Notes: generated by a model from the sequence alone, not told the origin. Counted from the stretch's first letter, positions 48,423 to 57,484 are shown. The stretch is 64,000 nucleotides of DNA from JASLCR01 sp036405235 (GCA_036405235.1 DASWYA010000001.1:558001-622000), one strand, 5' to 3'. Program-made: numbers and translations.

Positions 48423-48498
48423 CGGGGTGTGGCGCAGTTGATAGCGCGCTCGGTTTGGGACCGAGAGGTCGAAGGTTTGAGTCCTTTCACCCCGACCA
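48423..48498 (+). tRNA. tRNA-Pro (TGG)
   Basis: A 76-base cloverleaf: acceptor CGGGGTG/CACCCCG, anticodon stem CTCGG/CCGAG with loop TTTGGGA (TGG), T loop TTTGAGT, CCA encoded. Confidence 0.95.
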
Positions 48499-48514
48499 CG
48501 AACGAAATCATTCG

Positions 48515-48546
48515 ATTAAAGGAACCCTTCATAGGGCTCCTTTAAT
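48515..48546 (+). terminator. Terminator after tRNA-Pro
   Basis: Arms ATTAAAGGAACCC and GGGCTCCTTTAAT around TTCATA. Confidence 0.85.
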
Positions 48547-48601
48547 TTATGTGTAGTCTTTAGCCTCTCTTGTTTACTGACTTCATCAAGAATAAAAGGT
48601 A

Positions 48602-49168
48602 CTAAGCAAATGCCACTACAGCTTCATAGAAGCTGTTAAAAGAACTTGATTTGGCGCGAGCTACATCTATATCCATACATTCTGCCATCCTAACAGTATC
48701 AGAAGGAATATACTGCGCTCTCCCCCTCGACTCTTTGGCCACGTATGTCTTAAGTCTTTCTTTAGGATCACAAATACTATCAACATTAGACTCAGAAATT
48801 CTAGATGAATTTGATGGCAAATTATAAGTGTTTCTAATACTGCCAACGTCGCCAAGAAACCAAGCCTCAAGCTCCTCGACAGCGATGCATATTTTATATC
48901 TAGAACTGATGGGAGTGGAGCTGTAGGCACTCTCCAGGGCATTTGTAATCTCCCCAACATCCCCACCATCAGAATCCCTTACTATAAATACTACCTCGCA
49001 CCCAAAATTAAATACTTTACTCACCAGAAGCTTTTTTTGATGTATTATTGCATCTTTACCTGATTTACTCGCTGGAACTATCTCAATTTTGTCGCCAAGT
49101 ATCTTGCGCATTAGTGCGCCTAAAGCTTTGCAATCGTTATTATCTTCAGAGATTATTCCTATGACCAC
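48602..49168 (-). CDS. DUF4276 / TOPRIM-like protein paired with an AAA ATPase
   Basis: A 188-residue protein. TOPRIM-type acidic positions are visible: Glu8 in IISEDNND and the DSDGGD cluster at 65-70 (FIVRDSDGGDVGE); EELEAWFLGD at 98-107 is the hallmark of DUF4276. TOPRIM domains cut or bind nucleic acid with metal. It lies 2 bases after the AAA ATPase gene and is the likely effector of a two-gene system akin to PARIS or AbiL-type pairs. Function inferred from architecture. Confidence 0.82.
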   Translation of the reverse strand: MVIGIISEDNNDCKALGALMRKILGDKIEIVPASKSGKDAIIHQKKLLVSKVFNFGCEVVFIVRDSDGGDVGEITNALESAYSSTPISSRYKICIAVEELEAWFLGDVGSIRNTYNLPSNSSRISESNVDSICDPKERLKTYVAKESRGRAQYIPSDTVRMAECMDIDVARAKSSSFNSFYEAVVAFA

Positions 49169-49170
49169 AG

Positions 49171-50340
49171 TTAATCTCCTAGCAAAAACTCACCCAATGT
49201 CCCACCATCCGTTAAGTATTTTTTTAAAGATTCAAGATTATTATGACTAAATTTATCGTCTACTCTCTGTGCCTCAATCCCATTGCCACCCCTACTAACA
49301 AGTACAACATCATCGAGACTCAACATGTTCACAATTTTCTCGGAATGAGTACTCAGAATAACATGGCAATGTTTAGATGCTTCTTTCACTAACTCAATCA
49401 CATCCGCAAGAAGATTAACATGAATCGAAAGTTCAGGTTCTTCTATAATAAGGATTTTTGAGTCACTATTCATAATATAGAATATCAACGCCAATACCCT
49501 GAAGGTTCCTTCAGATAGCTGGTTACTGTAAAGCTTGTTGCCACCAATTGAAAAAATAGGTACAACTAGATCACGACTCTCTTCTATCGTAGTAAGTTTA
49601 CCGTTTTTATATGCCTTAACACTGCTCTTTGGAACACTAATACTGTTAAAATCGATGTTATCGATCAGCCCAGAACCAGTTCTTGACACTACACCCCTAT
49701 ATCTTTCAAAACCGTTTGGATCCGTATTCTTTAACTCATAGAGAGCCATCAGGAACTTACTGTTTGCCCTTCTAGAATGTCTTGAGCCACCCATGCTTGA
49801 TCTCGGTGATACATCAAGCATGGTGTCATTTTCGTCACCATGCAAGAAATCTGTAGTTTGAACAGAGACGACATCATTAATAAAATCCTTCACAGCCATC
49901 ATCCTTTTAAATATGTCAATTTGCGCAGGTGAATTGCCCGTCTTTATCTCATCCAGTATCATACGATTGGAGAAAAAATAATACTCAAAATCATTGTATT
50001 CAACCCGCTTGCCTCCGTCTACAGACAAGCTGTGCTCAATATACCTTGGGTTTGTAGGAATCGAATTCTTGTCGAAGTAAACTTTTGCGAAAAGTATATA
50101 AACCCGCTTGCCATCTTCGATCTCCGCCGTAACCGACGATACATCGTAATCCTTGGGCATAAAATGTCTCGATCTACCAGGATTGACGTCACTCTGAATA
50201 CTCAGAAAGGAAAGTGCACTTAGTAGAGTAGTCTTACCTGACCCATTCTTACCAAGCAGTACTGTCAACTTGTCGTTAATTTGGATGGTTACATCCCTGC
50301 ACAGTTTATAATTTTCTACTTTGACACTTGTTAGCTTCAT
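49171..50340 (-). CDS. AAA family (ABC-type, AAA_15/21) ATPase of a putative defence pair
   Basis: A 389-residue SMC/OLD-type ATPase. Walker A GKNGSGKT at 30-37, ABC signature LSEG at 275-278, Walker B ILIIEEPE at 296-303 and switch His332 in STHSEKIVN are intact, with an insert between residues 110 and 250. No nuclease domain of its own; the adjacent DUF4276 protein supplies a TOPRIM-like one. Such ATPases sense invaders in PARIS, AbiL and related systems. A TATAAG box at 50349-50354 may start the operon. Slightly more AT-rich than its surroundings by eye. Confidence 0.88.
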   Translation of the reverse strand: MKLTSVKVENYKLCRDVTIQINDKLTVLLGKNGSGKTTLLSALSFLSIQSDVNPGRSRHFMPKDYDVSSVTAEIEDGKRVYILFAKVYFDKNSIPTNPRYIEHSLSVDGGKRVEYNDFEYYFFSNRMILDEIKTGNSPAQIDIFKRMMAVKDFINDVVSVQTTDFLHGDENDTMLDVSPRSSMGGSRHSRRANSKFLMALYELKNTDPNGFERYRGVVSRTGSGLIDNIDFNSISVPKSSVKAYKNGKLTTIEESRDLVVPIFSIGGNKLYSNQLSEGTFRVLALIFYIMNSDSKILIIEEPELSIHVNLLADVIELVKEASKHCHVILSTHSEKIVNMLSLDDVVLVSRGGNGIEAQRVDDKFSHNNLESLKKYLTDGGTLGEFLLGD

Positions 50341-50551
50341 GATTACTACTTATATTAAATCAGATCAACCAGAGTAGCAATCAAGTTAGACATTTCATCA
50401 AAAGATTACACTTAGATGTTTTTGTATGTCGGCTGCATTAAGTGACTCCATATCGTCTAATGTATAACTTGATTCAGTAGTATTACTAATGATAAAACCA
50501 AACGGTTCGAGTAGTATGCGTTTCTCTCAGCGATGATAGAATGGTACTGTA

Positions 50552-51157
50552 ATGAGCATTTCACGCGACAGATTCGATAGTATAAATAATAAATGGGGAG
50601 ATTTTGCTAGCTGGGCGATTTGGAGCCCCGTCTTACCTGGCGATCGACCAAAAGCAAACATAGGTGACCTTTCCGTGCTCAACCCGGATACAAATTCTAC
50701 CCTGCTTAGAATACTTAATCCTAACGTTGCAATGCTTGGCCTCAACGCAGCAACTCGCCCAATTGCAGGGAAGCTAAGTAATTTCCATGACTCCTACGCT
50801 AGAGGTAACGATTTTAAAATACGATACGCCTTTCAAGACACACCATACTGGGGCGCTTACATGACCGATGTCTTTAAAGGCTTGCATGAGACAGACTCAC
50901 AGAAAGTCTTAAGTTACGCACGAGATAATCCAAAGGAAATCCTGAAACAGATCAATCAACTCCGTGACGAACTAAAAGACCTCCACACTGAAGATCCTTT
51001 ACTGATTGCATTTGGCGACCAGGCTTATGCCGCTGTTCAAGCGCACCTTGGTGATAGTTACCGCGTTGTCAAAGTCATGCACTACGCGCATCAAATTGGG
51101 AAAGAAGCTTACCGAGAAAATGTTCTTGAAGCGATCAATGAATACTTAAATTCATAG
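50552..51157 (+). CDS. Uracil-DNA glycosylase superfamily-like protein
   Basis: A 201-residue soluble protein. The LNPNVAMLGLNAATRP segment matches the water-activating motif position of the UDG fold, WGAYMTDVFKG the middle motif, and PLLIAFGDQAYAAVQAHL plus VMHYAHQIG the C-terminal region with a His in the Leu-loop position. No catalytic Asp in the usual place was evident, so DNA glycosylase activity is uncertain. A TAGAAT box at 50537-50542 precedes it. It is divergent from the AAA/DUF4276 pair, 211 bases apart. Confidence 0.6.
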   Translation: MSISRDRFDSINNKWGDFASWAIWSPVLPGDRPKANIGDLSVLNPDTNSTLLRILNPNVAMLGLNAATRPIAGKLSNFHDSYARGNDFKIRYAFQDTPYWGAYMTDVFKGLHETDSQKVLSYARDNPKEILKQINQLRDELKDLHTEDPLLIAFGDQAYAAVQAHLGDSYRVVKVMHYAHQIGKEAYRENVLEAINEYLNS

Positions 51158-51196
51158 GTTTTAAATCGGAATAGCTCGAGTACTGCTTTTCAGCAA

Positions 51197-51850
51197 CTAC
51201 TTTTGAACTTTTTCGCCATAACTTAAGTCGCCAGCATCACCCAAGCCTGGATAAATATATTTCGCATCCGTAAGCTCTGGATCGATCGCGCCACACCATA
51301 TGTCTACGTCTGGAAGTTTTTCTTTGAGTGCTTCGACACCATCACTTGCGGCAATCACTGCTGCAATATGAATCTTCTTTGGTGTGCCAACAGCTTTAAT
51401 CATCTCTACTGCACGAATCAGCGATGAGCCAGTAGCGAGCATAGGATCAGCGATTATCACAACCTTACCGTCAATTTCAGGAGAAGTGATATAACCAGCT
51501 TCAATGTCTACAAAAGTACCGTCCTCATCATGCTTGCGATACTCTGCCAAAAAAGCACATGAGGCTCGGTCAAATATCTCCAAGACACCCTCATGCATTG
51601 GTAGTCCTGCCCTCAAGATTGTTGCGAGCACAGGTTGATCAACCAACTGCTGCGTAGACGCGTCACCCAGTGGAGTTTTAACAGTCACATCCTTGTACTC
51701 AAGTGTCTTACTGATCTCAACCGCGATCGCAGCGCCAATTCGCCTAATATTATTCCTAAAACGCCATGTGTCTTGCTGTATATCTTTGTCTCGCAGCTCA
51801 GCTAGCCAAGTACTTACGATGCTTTGTTCTTCAGAGAGATTTGTGATCAT
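51197..51850 (-). CDS. upp: Uracil phosphoribosyltransferase
   Basis: A 217-residue UPRT. The PRPP-binding loop is VVIIADPMLATGSSL, with ILRAGLPMHEGVL and the uracil-binding C-terminal YIYPGLGDAGD also conserved. It salvages uracil to UMP. The start MITNLSEEQS matches the family; an in-frame extension upstream would overlap the divergent gene. Confidence 0.96.
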   Translation of the reverse strand: MITNLSEEQSIVSTWLAELRDKDIQQDTWRFRNNIRRIGAAIAVEISKTLEYKDVTVKTPLGDASTQQLVDQPVLATILRAGLPMHEGVLEIFDRASCAFLAEYRKHDEDGTFVDIEAGYITSPEIDGKVVIIADPMLATGSSLIRAVEMIKAVGTPKKIHIAAVIAASDGVEALKEKLPDVDIWCGAIDPELTDAKYIYPGLGDAGDLSYGEKVQK

Positions 51851-51899
51851 GCACCCATTGTGGCACATGAGCCTACAAAACGCCAAAGAAGTCATCTGG

Positions 51900-51905
51900 T
51901 ATGAT
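51900..51905 (+). promoter_or_regulatory. -10 promoter of gene 51912
   Basis: TATGAT ends 6 bases before the ATG. Confidence 0.55.
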
Positions 51906-51911
51906 AAGTCT

Positions 51912-52508
51912 ATGACAAAAGCAAAAGCGAAAAAGTCACACTGGCTTGTCAGCACATTCGGCACGCTTGGATATATATCGTGTTTACTTCAGTGGCTGTG
52001 GGCTGGAATTGTCTTTGTGCCGCTCCTTCTCGAAAATCAGATAATCCGCGGATTGTTGTTACCTTCTAGCCCTACGCAAGAAAAAGTCATAGTACAGCAA
52101 GCAACTGAACCGAATATCTTTCTCATGATTATAGCTGTATTCATCACCATAGTTGTCGTAGTACTCAGTGCTGTCATGCTGATACGTTTACCGTTCAGTA
52201 TTGCAAAGACTGGCAAAAAAGCTGCCTCAACCACAGCACGGGCGATTGTACCCGCTATCACACATCATCGTAAGCTACCTCCAAAAAAGCAGCGGGTTTT
52301 GACGGCAAAAATTGTAATGTATTTAAAATTCAGCGCCAGCATCGCGCCAGTGCTGCTGTTACTTGTCGTTTATCTGGTCGACACCGAGCTTCCAAAAGAC
52401 GTCGTATTGACTGTCGGTTCCATACTAGCAATCGGAACTCTACTGTGGTTTAGCCTTGAGTATGTCTGCGCAAAAACCATGGGCGTTTCCCTCGATAAAA
52501 TCTTATAG
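51912..52508 (+). CDS. Four-helix membrane protein of unknown function
   Basis: A 198-residue protein with a Lys-rich start and four hydrophobic helices (about residues 14-42, 67-92, 133-152, 160-185); a basic loop (TTARAIVPAITHHRKLPPKKQR) lies between helices 2 and 3. Unrecognised. The start was chosen from the -10 box; the upstream in-frame stretch overlaps upp. Confidence 0.75.
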   Translation: MTKAKAKKSHWLVSTFGTLGYISCLLQWLWAGIVFVPLLLENQIIRGLLLPSSPTQEKVIVQQATEPNIFLMIIAVFITIVVVVLSAVMLIRLPFSIAKTGKKAASTTARAIVPAITHHRKLPPKKQRVLTAKIVMYLKFSASIAPVLLLLVVYLVDTELPKDVVLTVGSILAIGTLLWFSLEYVCAKTMGVSLDKIL

Positions 52509-52515
52509 CTCATGC

Positions 52516-52521
52516 TATAGT
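52516..52521 (+). promoter_or_regulatory. Extended -10 promoter of gene 52528
   Basis: TGCTATAGT ends exactly 6 bases before the ATG. Confidence 0.65.
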
Positions 52522-52527
52522 TTAGCT

Positions 52528-52863
52528 ATGCAAGAAAATCCCCAGCAACCAACTCCACAGCCTCAACCTCCAGTAAGCGCAGCCGATTCAGTAGCGTTCC
52601 AGCGACTACTGCCAACCAAAAACACGCCAGCCCTACTGAGCTACTATTTTGGCGTATTTGGACTCATCCCTTTCGCTGGCATTTTCTTTGCAATCACTGC
52701 GATCGTCCTAGGAGTCTTAGGACTTAATAAATACAGTAGCAACCCCACCCCAGGTGCAAAGCCCCACGCTATCGCGGGACTTGCGTTAGGGATATTTGAA
52801 GTAACATGTTTTGTGTCGTTCTTTATCTGGCTCGTATGGTGGCGTTCAACCAACCCGTCCTAG
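52528..52863 (+). CDS. DUF4190-like small membrane protein
   Basis: A 111-residue protein: a Pro/Gln-rich polar start (residues 1-30), then two membrane helices (about 42-65 and 82-104) joined by a loop with a GLNKY segment and PHAIAGLALGIFE. This pattern fits DUF4190. Function unknown. The start is set by the -10 box rather than an upstream in-frame ATG inside the previous gene. Confidence 0.8.
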   Translation: MQENPQQPTPQPQPPVSAADSVAFQRLLPTKNTPALLSYYFGVFGLIPFAGIFFAITAIVLGVLGLNKYSSNPTPGAKPHAIAGLALGIFEVTCFVSFFIWLVWWRSTNPS

Positions 52864-52866
52864 ATA

Positions 52867-54354
52867 CTACTTCGCGAATTCGATAGCACGAGTTTCACGG
52901 ATGACATTCACCTTGATCGTACCAGGGTACTGCATGGTGCTCTCGATCTTGTTGGCAATATCACGTGCTAGCTTGATGCCAGAAAGGTCATCTACCTTTT
53001 CCGGTCGGACAATCACACGAACTTCACGACCTGCGGAGATCGCATAGGCTTTGTCGATACCTTCAAAGCTTGTCGCAACATTTTCAAGATCACGCATACG
53101 CTCGGCAAAGTTCTCTGCAGAAATATTACGCGCACCAGGGCGAGCAGCTGAAGCTGCATCAGCGACACGCACTACAAGCGCTTCAGGTGTTGTTGCTTCG
53201 ATATCATCATGATGAGCTTCGATAGCATGGACGATCTCGTCTTTCATGCCATACTTCTTAGCCAGCTCAGCACCAATATGGTGGTGCTTGCCTTCGATTT
53301 TATGAGTGACAGCCTTACCGACATCGTGGAGCAGAGTTGCAATCTTTACCGTGCGCACATCCGCACCAATTTCTTCGGCAATCATTCCGGCCACATGCGC
53401 CATCTCGGTGCTATGCAGCAACACATTTTGGCCATAAGAGGTACGGAATTTCAGCTCACCAAGCAGGCGCAGCATTTCCTTTGGAATACCAACTACACCA
53501 ACCTCGCGCGCAGCATCTTCACCTGCCTGCTGGATCTCTTTATCGATTTGCTTCTGAGCTTTCGCAACCACCTCTTCAATACGGCCTGGGTGGATACGGC
53601 CGTCTTTCATGAGCATTTCTAGCGTGAGACGTGCTACCTGGCGACGAACTGGATCAAAGCTACTCATGACAATCATGCCAGGCGTGTCATCAACCAAGAT
53701 ATCAACGCCAGTTGCACGCTGAAGCGCCTGGATATTGCGGCCTTCTTTACCAATGATGCGACCTTTCATCTCATCGTCAGTCAGCTTAATAGCCGTAACA
53801 GTTCGCTCAGCAGTTACTTCCGAACTCATGCGCTCCATGGCGCTCACAAGAATCGTCTGCGCACGCTCTTCAGCGTCTTGCATGGCATCTTTTTGCAGCT
53901 TATCAACCAGACCAACAAGATCGTGCTTGATATCGCGCTCAGTCATTTGCATCAGCTTGTCGGCAGCATCCTTTTTCTTGAGACCAGCGATTTTCTCAAG
54001 CTTTTCCTGTTGGCGAGTACGAATCTCACGAATCTCACCCTTGAGATCTTCTACTTCGTCTTCTTGCTTGCGAAGCTTCTCAGCTCGCTTGTCGAGTTCA
54101 TCAAGCTTCTTGTCAAGAGTTGTCTCACGATCAGCCAAGCGATCTTCAACTTTCTTTAGCTCACGGCGACGCTCTTTTTCAATCTCAACAGCCTCGTCTT
54201 TAGCCTTGAGGACGATATCGCTCGCCTTGCGCTCAGCCTTAACAAGTGCGTTCTCGGCCTTATGTTTGTTTGCATTTTTTTGCTGGACATCATAGGCAAA
54301 TTTTCCACCCACACCCAAAACAACACCAACAATTCCAATGATGGCTTCTAGCAT
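52867..54354 (-). CDS. rny: Ribonuclease Y
   Basis: A 495-residue membrane-anchored endoribonuclease. N-terminal helix (residues 1-20), long charged coiled coil (about 25-190), KH domain (GRIIGKEGRNIQALQRATGVDILVDDTPG) and HD domain with ATLLHDVGKA and HHHIGAELAKKYG metal ligands. It starts mRNA decay in many Gram-positive bacteria. GGAAAGGAAC forms a strong ribosome binding site, so its mRNA has a true leader. Confidence 0.97.
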   Translation of the reverse strand: MLEAIIGIVGVVLGVGGKFAYDVQQKNANKHKAENALVKAERKASDIVLKAKDEAVEIEKERRRELKKVEDRLADRETTLDKKLDELDKRAEKLRKQEDEVEDLKGEIREIRTRQQEKLEKIAGLKKKDAADKLMQMTERDIKHDLVGLVDKLQKDAMQDAEERAQTILVSAMERMSSEVTAERTVTAIKLTDDEMKGRIIGKEGRNIQALQRATGVDILVDDTPGMIVMSSFDPVRRQVARLTLEMLMKDGRIHPGRIEEVVAKAQKQIDKEIQQAGEDAAREVGVVGIPKEMLRLLGELKFRTSYGQNVLLHSTEMAHVAGMIAEEIGADVRTVKIATLLHDVGKAVTHKIEGKHHHIGAELAKKYGMKDEIVHAIEAHHDDIEATTPEALVVRVADAASAARPGARNISAENFAERMRDLENVATSFEGIDKAYAISAGREVRVIVRPEKVDDLSGIKLARDIANKIESTMQYPGTIKVNVIRETRAIEFAK

Positions 54355-54553
54355 AATAGTTCCTTTCCCCTTCCCGCCCCGCTACGTGTTCGTCGTAGCG
54401 TAAAAGATTTGATCAAAGCAGGTCCAGGTGTTTCAAAAAGTTAATTAAATTTCTTACGGTCGGTATAAATACTGACTGTCTTTATTGTAGCGCGTTTTGA
54501 CAATGGAGAGCAAGACAGTTATTTGAGGGAAAAGAAAGTAAACATTGCAAAGA

Positions 54554-54559
54554 TATAAT
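54554..54559 (+). promoter_or_regulatory. -10 promoter of gene 54574
   Basis: TATAAT, 14 bases before the ATG, predicts a leader of about 8 bases containing GAGAG. Confidence 0.5.
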
Positions 54560-54573
54560 GCTAAACTGAGAGC

Positions 54574-56037
54574 ATGCAATTCGTGTTGTACGTAGTTGTT
54601 TTTTTGTGCCTATTTGTCGTTCTCTTCGCCTACCTCACGAACCCCTTCAATCGCTTCACTATCGTCCGTCGATCATATCGCGCAGAGATGAAGCAAAGCG
54701 CCATAGAAGCTATCGACGAAAACAAGAAACTAACCATTCGCCAGTCCCTGCCCCACCGTGCATTTGCCATCATCAAAAACGGCATCCATATTCTTTACAG
54801 TAGATGGGTAAAGAGTCCCGCAAGCAGCAGCGACTCTATCGATGATATTATCAGCGATATTTACAGCCTGAGGTTTGATCCTACTAAATTACTCCTCGTA
54901 TCAGGTGATCACTTCAGTGCACTATTTGTACGGAATCTCGGCGTATTTTATTACCCAACACTCGATACAAATATCCAAGGCACCGAAAAACAATGGCATG
55001 ATCGTCAGATAGTATATCTGCAAACGCTTGCCTATGCACTTGGCGTATTCCAAAAGCAGCCTACACTCACGACAACTATTGTTCCGACCGGACGTTGGAG
55101 CGCCACATGTGTCAACTTTTACGCGTATCCATCTGATACGCTATACGGTATGCTTTATGCACTTGCCAGCACACTTGGTGCTGAATCAAGTAGACCATTT
55201 TCTTATTCTGGAGAAAATCATCATGCGCTTGATACTATCCCGGCAGGCAAAACGCTCCTAAAAACATATAAAAAATCTCTGAGTGAACATTACGAGACAT
55301 ACCGAAAAACAGTATTTGATGAATCGCTTGGCCTCATCAATCCAGACGTACGAATGTCTGGTGCAAAAGATATCACCAAGCGCTCATCAGCTTTTTACGA
55401 CAATGTGATCTTTTGGAAGACGACAGAAATCGCTATGAAACTAGATCTCATCAAAGAAGATATGGACTTTCTGGATCAGTTAAAGACACGAATTGTCAGT
55501 GCATTTTGGCTCGAAAAAGAGGGCTATTTCCTAGAAGATCTATCCATAGAAGGGAAACAAGAAAAATACTACTCCTCAGACTGGCTCATCGTACTTGCTA
55601 CTGGATTTTTGGATCCCGAACAATCAGACGAAGCAGCATACTTCACTAGAAGTATCGACTACATTCGTAGGAAAAAAATCGACCGTCCATTTGCTATCAA
55701 GTACCAGCACGAGACTCGCGCACATAGGCAATTTGCAGCAGTCAGACTTGCTGTTGCAAGTTATGGGGGCGACAGTATATGGAGCTTCTGGGGAATGGAA
55801 TACATCAAAGCACTTCTCGTGCTATATCGATCGACTGACGAAACATGGTATTTAGACGAAGCGGATTATCACATCGGAAAATACGAAGCATCAATTGTGA
55901 AATACAACGGCTTCCCCGAACTCTACGACCATGCTGGAGAAATGCTGCAAACTCCGCTCTACCGCAGCATTCGTCAGACTGGATGGGTGATTGGCTTTGA
56001 TCAAGTTCGTGCGATACGAAAAACAATTACTCAATAA
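54574..56037 (+). CDS. Membrane-anchored six-hairpin glycosidase-like protein
   Basis: A 487-residue protein with one N-terminal membrane helix (residues 3-22) and a domain of alternating helices that looks like an (alpha/alpha)6 barrel, as in glycogen debranching enzymes and related glycosidases: repeated Trp/Tyr-rich turns (YYSSDWLIVLATGFLD, DSIWSFWGMEYIKALL, GFPELYDHAGEM). A catalytic acid pair was not identified. The protein could act on a cell-surface glycan. It overlaps the comEC 3' end by 11 bases. Confidence 0.65.
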   Translation: MQFVLYVVVFLCLFVVLFAYLTNPFNRFTIVRRSYRAEMKQSAIEAIDENKKLTIRQSLPHRAFAIIKNGIHILYSRWVKSPASSSDSIDDIISDIYSLRFDPTKLLLVSGDHFSALFVRNLGVFYYPTLDTNIQGTEKQWHDRQIVYLQTLAYALGVFQKQPTLTTTIVPTGRWSATCVNFYAYPSDTLYGMLYALASTLGAESSRPFSYSGENHHALDTIPAGKTLLKTYKKSLSEHYETYRKTVFDESLGLINPDVRMSGAKDITKRSSAFYDNVIFWKTTEIAMKLDLIKEDMDFLDQLKTRIVSAFWLEKEGYFLEDLSIEGKQEKYYSSDWLIVLATGFLDPEQSDEAAYFTRSIDYIRRKKIDRPFAIKYQHETRAHRQFAAVRLAVASYGGDSIWSFWGMEYIKALLVLYRSTDETWYLDEADYHIGKYEASIVKYNGFPELYDHAGEMLQTPLYRSIRQTGWVIGFDQVRAIRKTITQ

Positions 56038-57478
56038 TATTTGTATTCCTCAGGTTCAGTTTTGTCTTTTGCCACATGAAAATCATCAACGCTATGAGAA
56101 TTCCATACATCACTACTGCATGCCACGGCGTAATTTCAATCTCCGTCGTCGCCCATGGAAGATTCGCAAAGAACTGAGCCGTCTGCGTCATGTAGCTCAG
56201 CAACAGATATGCAGGATAGCCAATAACCCAGCCAAGCGTTGGCAATAACAACGCACCGATTCCAGCAATAAATGTTAGCAGCATCGCAAGTGGTACGAGT
56301 GGCAAGATAAGTAGGTTTGCTGGGATCGCAACATTACTCATCTGGCCAAAATAGAGCAAAATTATTGGCAGCGTCATAAGTGTTGCTGAAATTGTCTCGC
56401 CTAAAATTTGTCGCACAATTCCGGGTTTTTTCGCGCCAAAGTAAAATGCTTGAAGCAGAGGTGCGAGAATCATCACACCCGCAAAAGCTGCAAAACTAAG
56501 TTGCCAGCTAACATCGCCCCACGCGTAACTTGGATTAATCAGCACTGTCGCAGCAACAGCAAGCGGCAAAAGCACCAATGGATGAATCTTACGACCATAG
56601 TACCATGCGAGTAAACTAAGTCCCGCTACCAAGCCAGCCCTCGACATACTCGGACTCATGCCAGTGATCGCCACAAAACTCACGATCATTCCACCTGCCG
56701 AAATGAATGATAAGTATTTTGAGATTTTCTCAAACAATCTACGCGCCAGACGCACTAAAATCGTCAGGTTGTATCCGCTCGCCACCACAATATGCGTCAG
56801 TCCAGCAAGTTTCAAAGCATTGTCCAGCTCTGCAGGCAAATCCCGTCGCTGCCCTACCAAATAGCCAACTCCTAGAGATGCTTCCGGATCAGGAATCGCT
56901 GTATGAATTGCTGCCGCAAACCAATCCCTCACTCTTAGAGCTATATCACCTGGTGCTGGCCGCTCGATTTTAGAAACTTCAGCCCGATACATACTTCCCG
57001 CAAATGTGCCAAACCCTTTCTCCAACTGACCGCTTACCGTTACTATGTCGCTGCGTTTTACTTCTGGTTTTTCAGCAAGCGTCACCCAAAGTTTTCCCGA
57101 AAGCACCTTCCCATCTAGTGAAATATCGCCAAGACGCAGCACTACAGCACCACGCTTATCCGTATCTGCGTCATCGGACACAACTCCTCTCAGTGTAACA
57201 GCTTGCCCATACAGCGAGTCATACGCATGAAGGTTGCTTACTTCCAATGATCCGCGCCAGAGTCCAATCAGTAGGCCACCTACTAAAGCAACGGCTAGCA
57301 AATAGGCCCGTTGCCTTGTGATAGCAATCAATCCTAGCAATATTCCAGTCAGTAACCAACTAATCGCACCAAGAAATTCCCATTTCAAGGCAGGTGCGAG
57401 TACCACCCCGGCAAAAATTCCTATGCCAAGTACAGCAACCTGCCAAGAGGAATGAACTACCTGCCTTGCCCTCCACAT
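56027..57478 (-). CDS. comEC: ComEC/Rec2-type DNA uptake channel lacking the nuclease-like domain
   Basis: About 483 residues. N-terminal helices, an OB-fold segment of the DUF4131 type (about residues 85-175; VTLRGVVSDDADTDKRGAVVLRLGDI) and the Competence domain with LTHIVVASGYNLTILV and MSRAGLVAGLSLLAWYYGRK. The C-terminal metallo-beta-lactamase-like domain found in most long ComEC proteins is missing. ComEC carries single-stranded DNA across the membrane. The start was set by a TATACT box ending 6 bases before this ATG; an upstream in-frame start would precede the transcript. Confidence 0.9.
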   Translation of the reverse strand: MWRARQVVHSSWQVAVLGIGIFAGVVLAPALKWEFLGAISWLLTGILLGLIAITRQRAYLLAVALVGGLLIGLWRGSLEVSNLHAYDSLYGQAVTLRGVVSDDADTDKRGAVVLRLGDISLDGKVLSGKLWVTLAEKPEVKRSDIVTVSGQLEKGFGTFAGSMYRAEVSKIERPAPGDIALRVRDWFAAAIHTAIPDPEASLGVGYLVGQRRDLPAELDNALKLAGLTHIVVASGYNLTILVRLARRLFEKISKYLSFISAGGMIVSFVAITGMSPSMSRAGLVAGLSLLAWYYGRKIHPLVLLPLAVAATVLINPSYAWGDVSWQLSFAAFAGVMILAPLLQAFYFGAKKPGIVRQILGETISATLMTLPIILLYFGQMSNVAIPANLLILPLVPLAMLLTFIAGIGALLLPTLGWVIGYPAYLLLSYMTQTAQFFANLPWATTEIEITPWHAVVMYGILIALMIFMWQKTKLNLRNTNIIE

Positions 57479-57484
57479 GTTCGA

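Noticed and set aside
48423..50551. Integrated element at tRNA-Pro
   Set aside because: No integrase and no direct repeat of the tRNA 3' end were seen downstream, so an island is possible but not supported by attachment sites.
53735..54295. Long Ser/Arg-rich open frame on the plus strand
   Set aside because: It is the antisense shadow of the RNase Y coiled-coil region; low-complexity Ser/Arg composition follows from Lys/Glu codons on the other strand.
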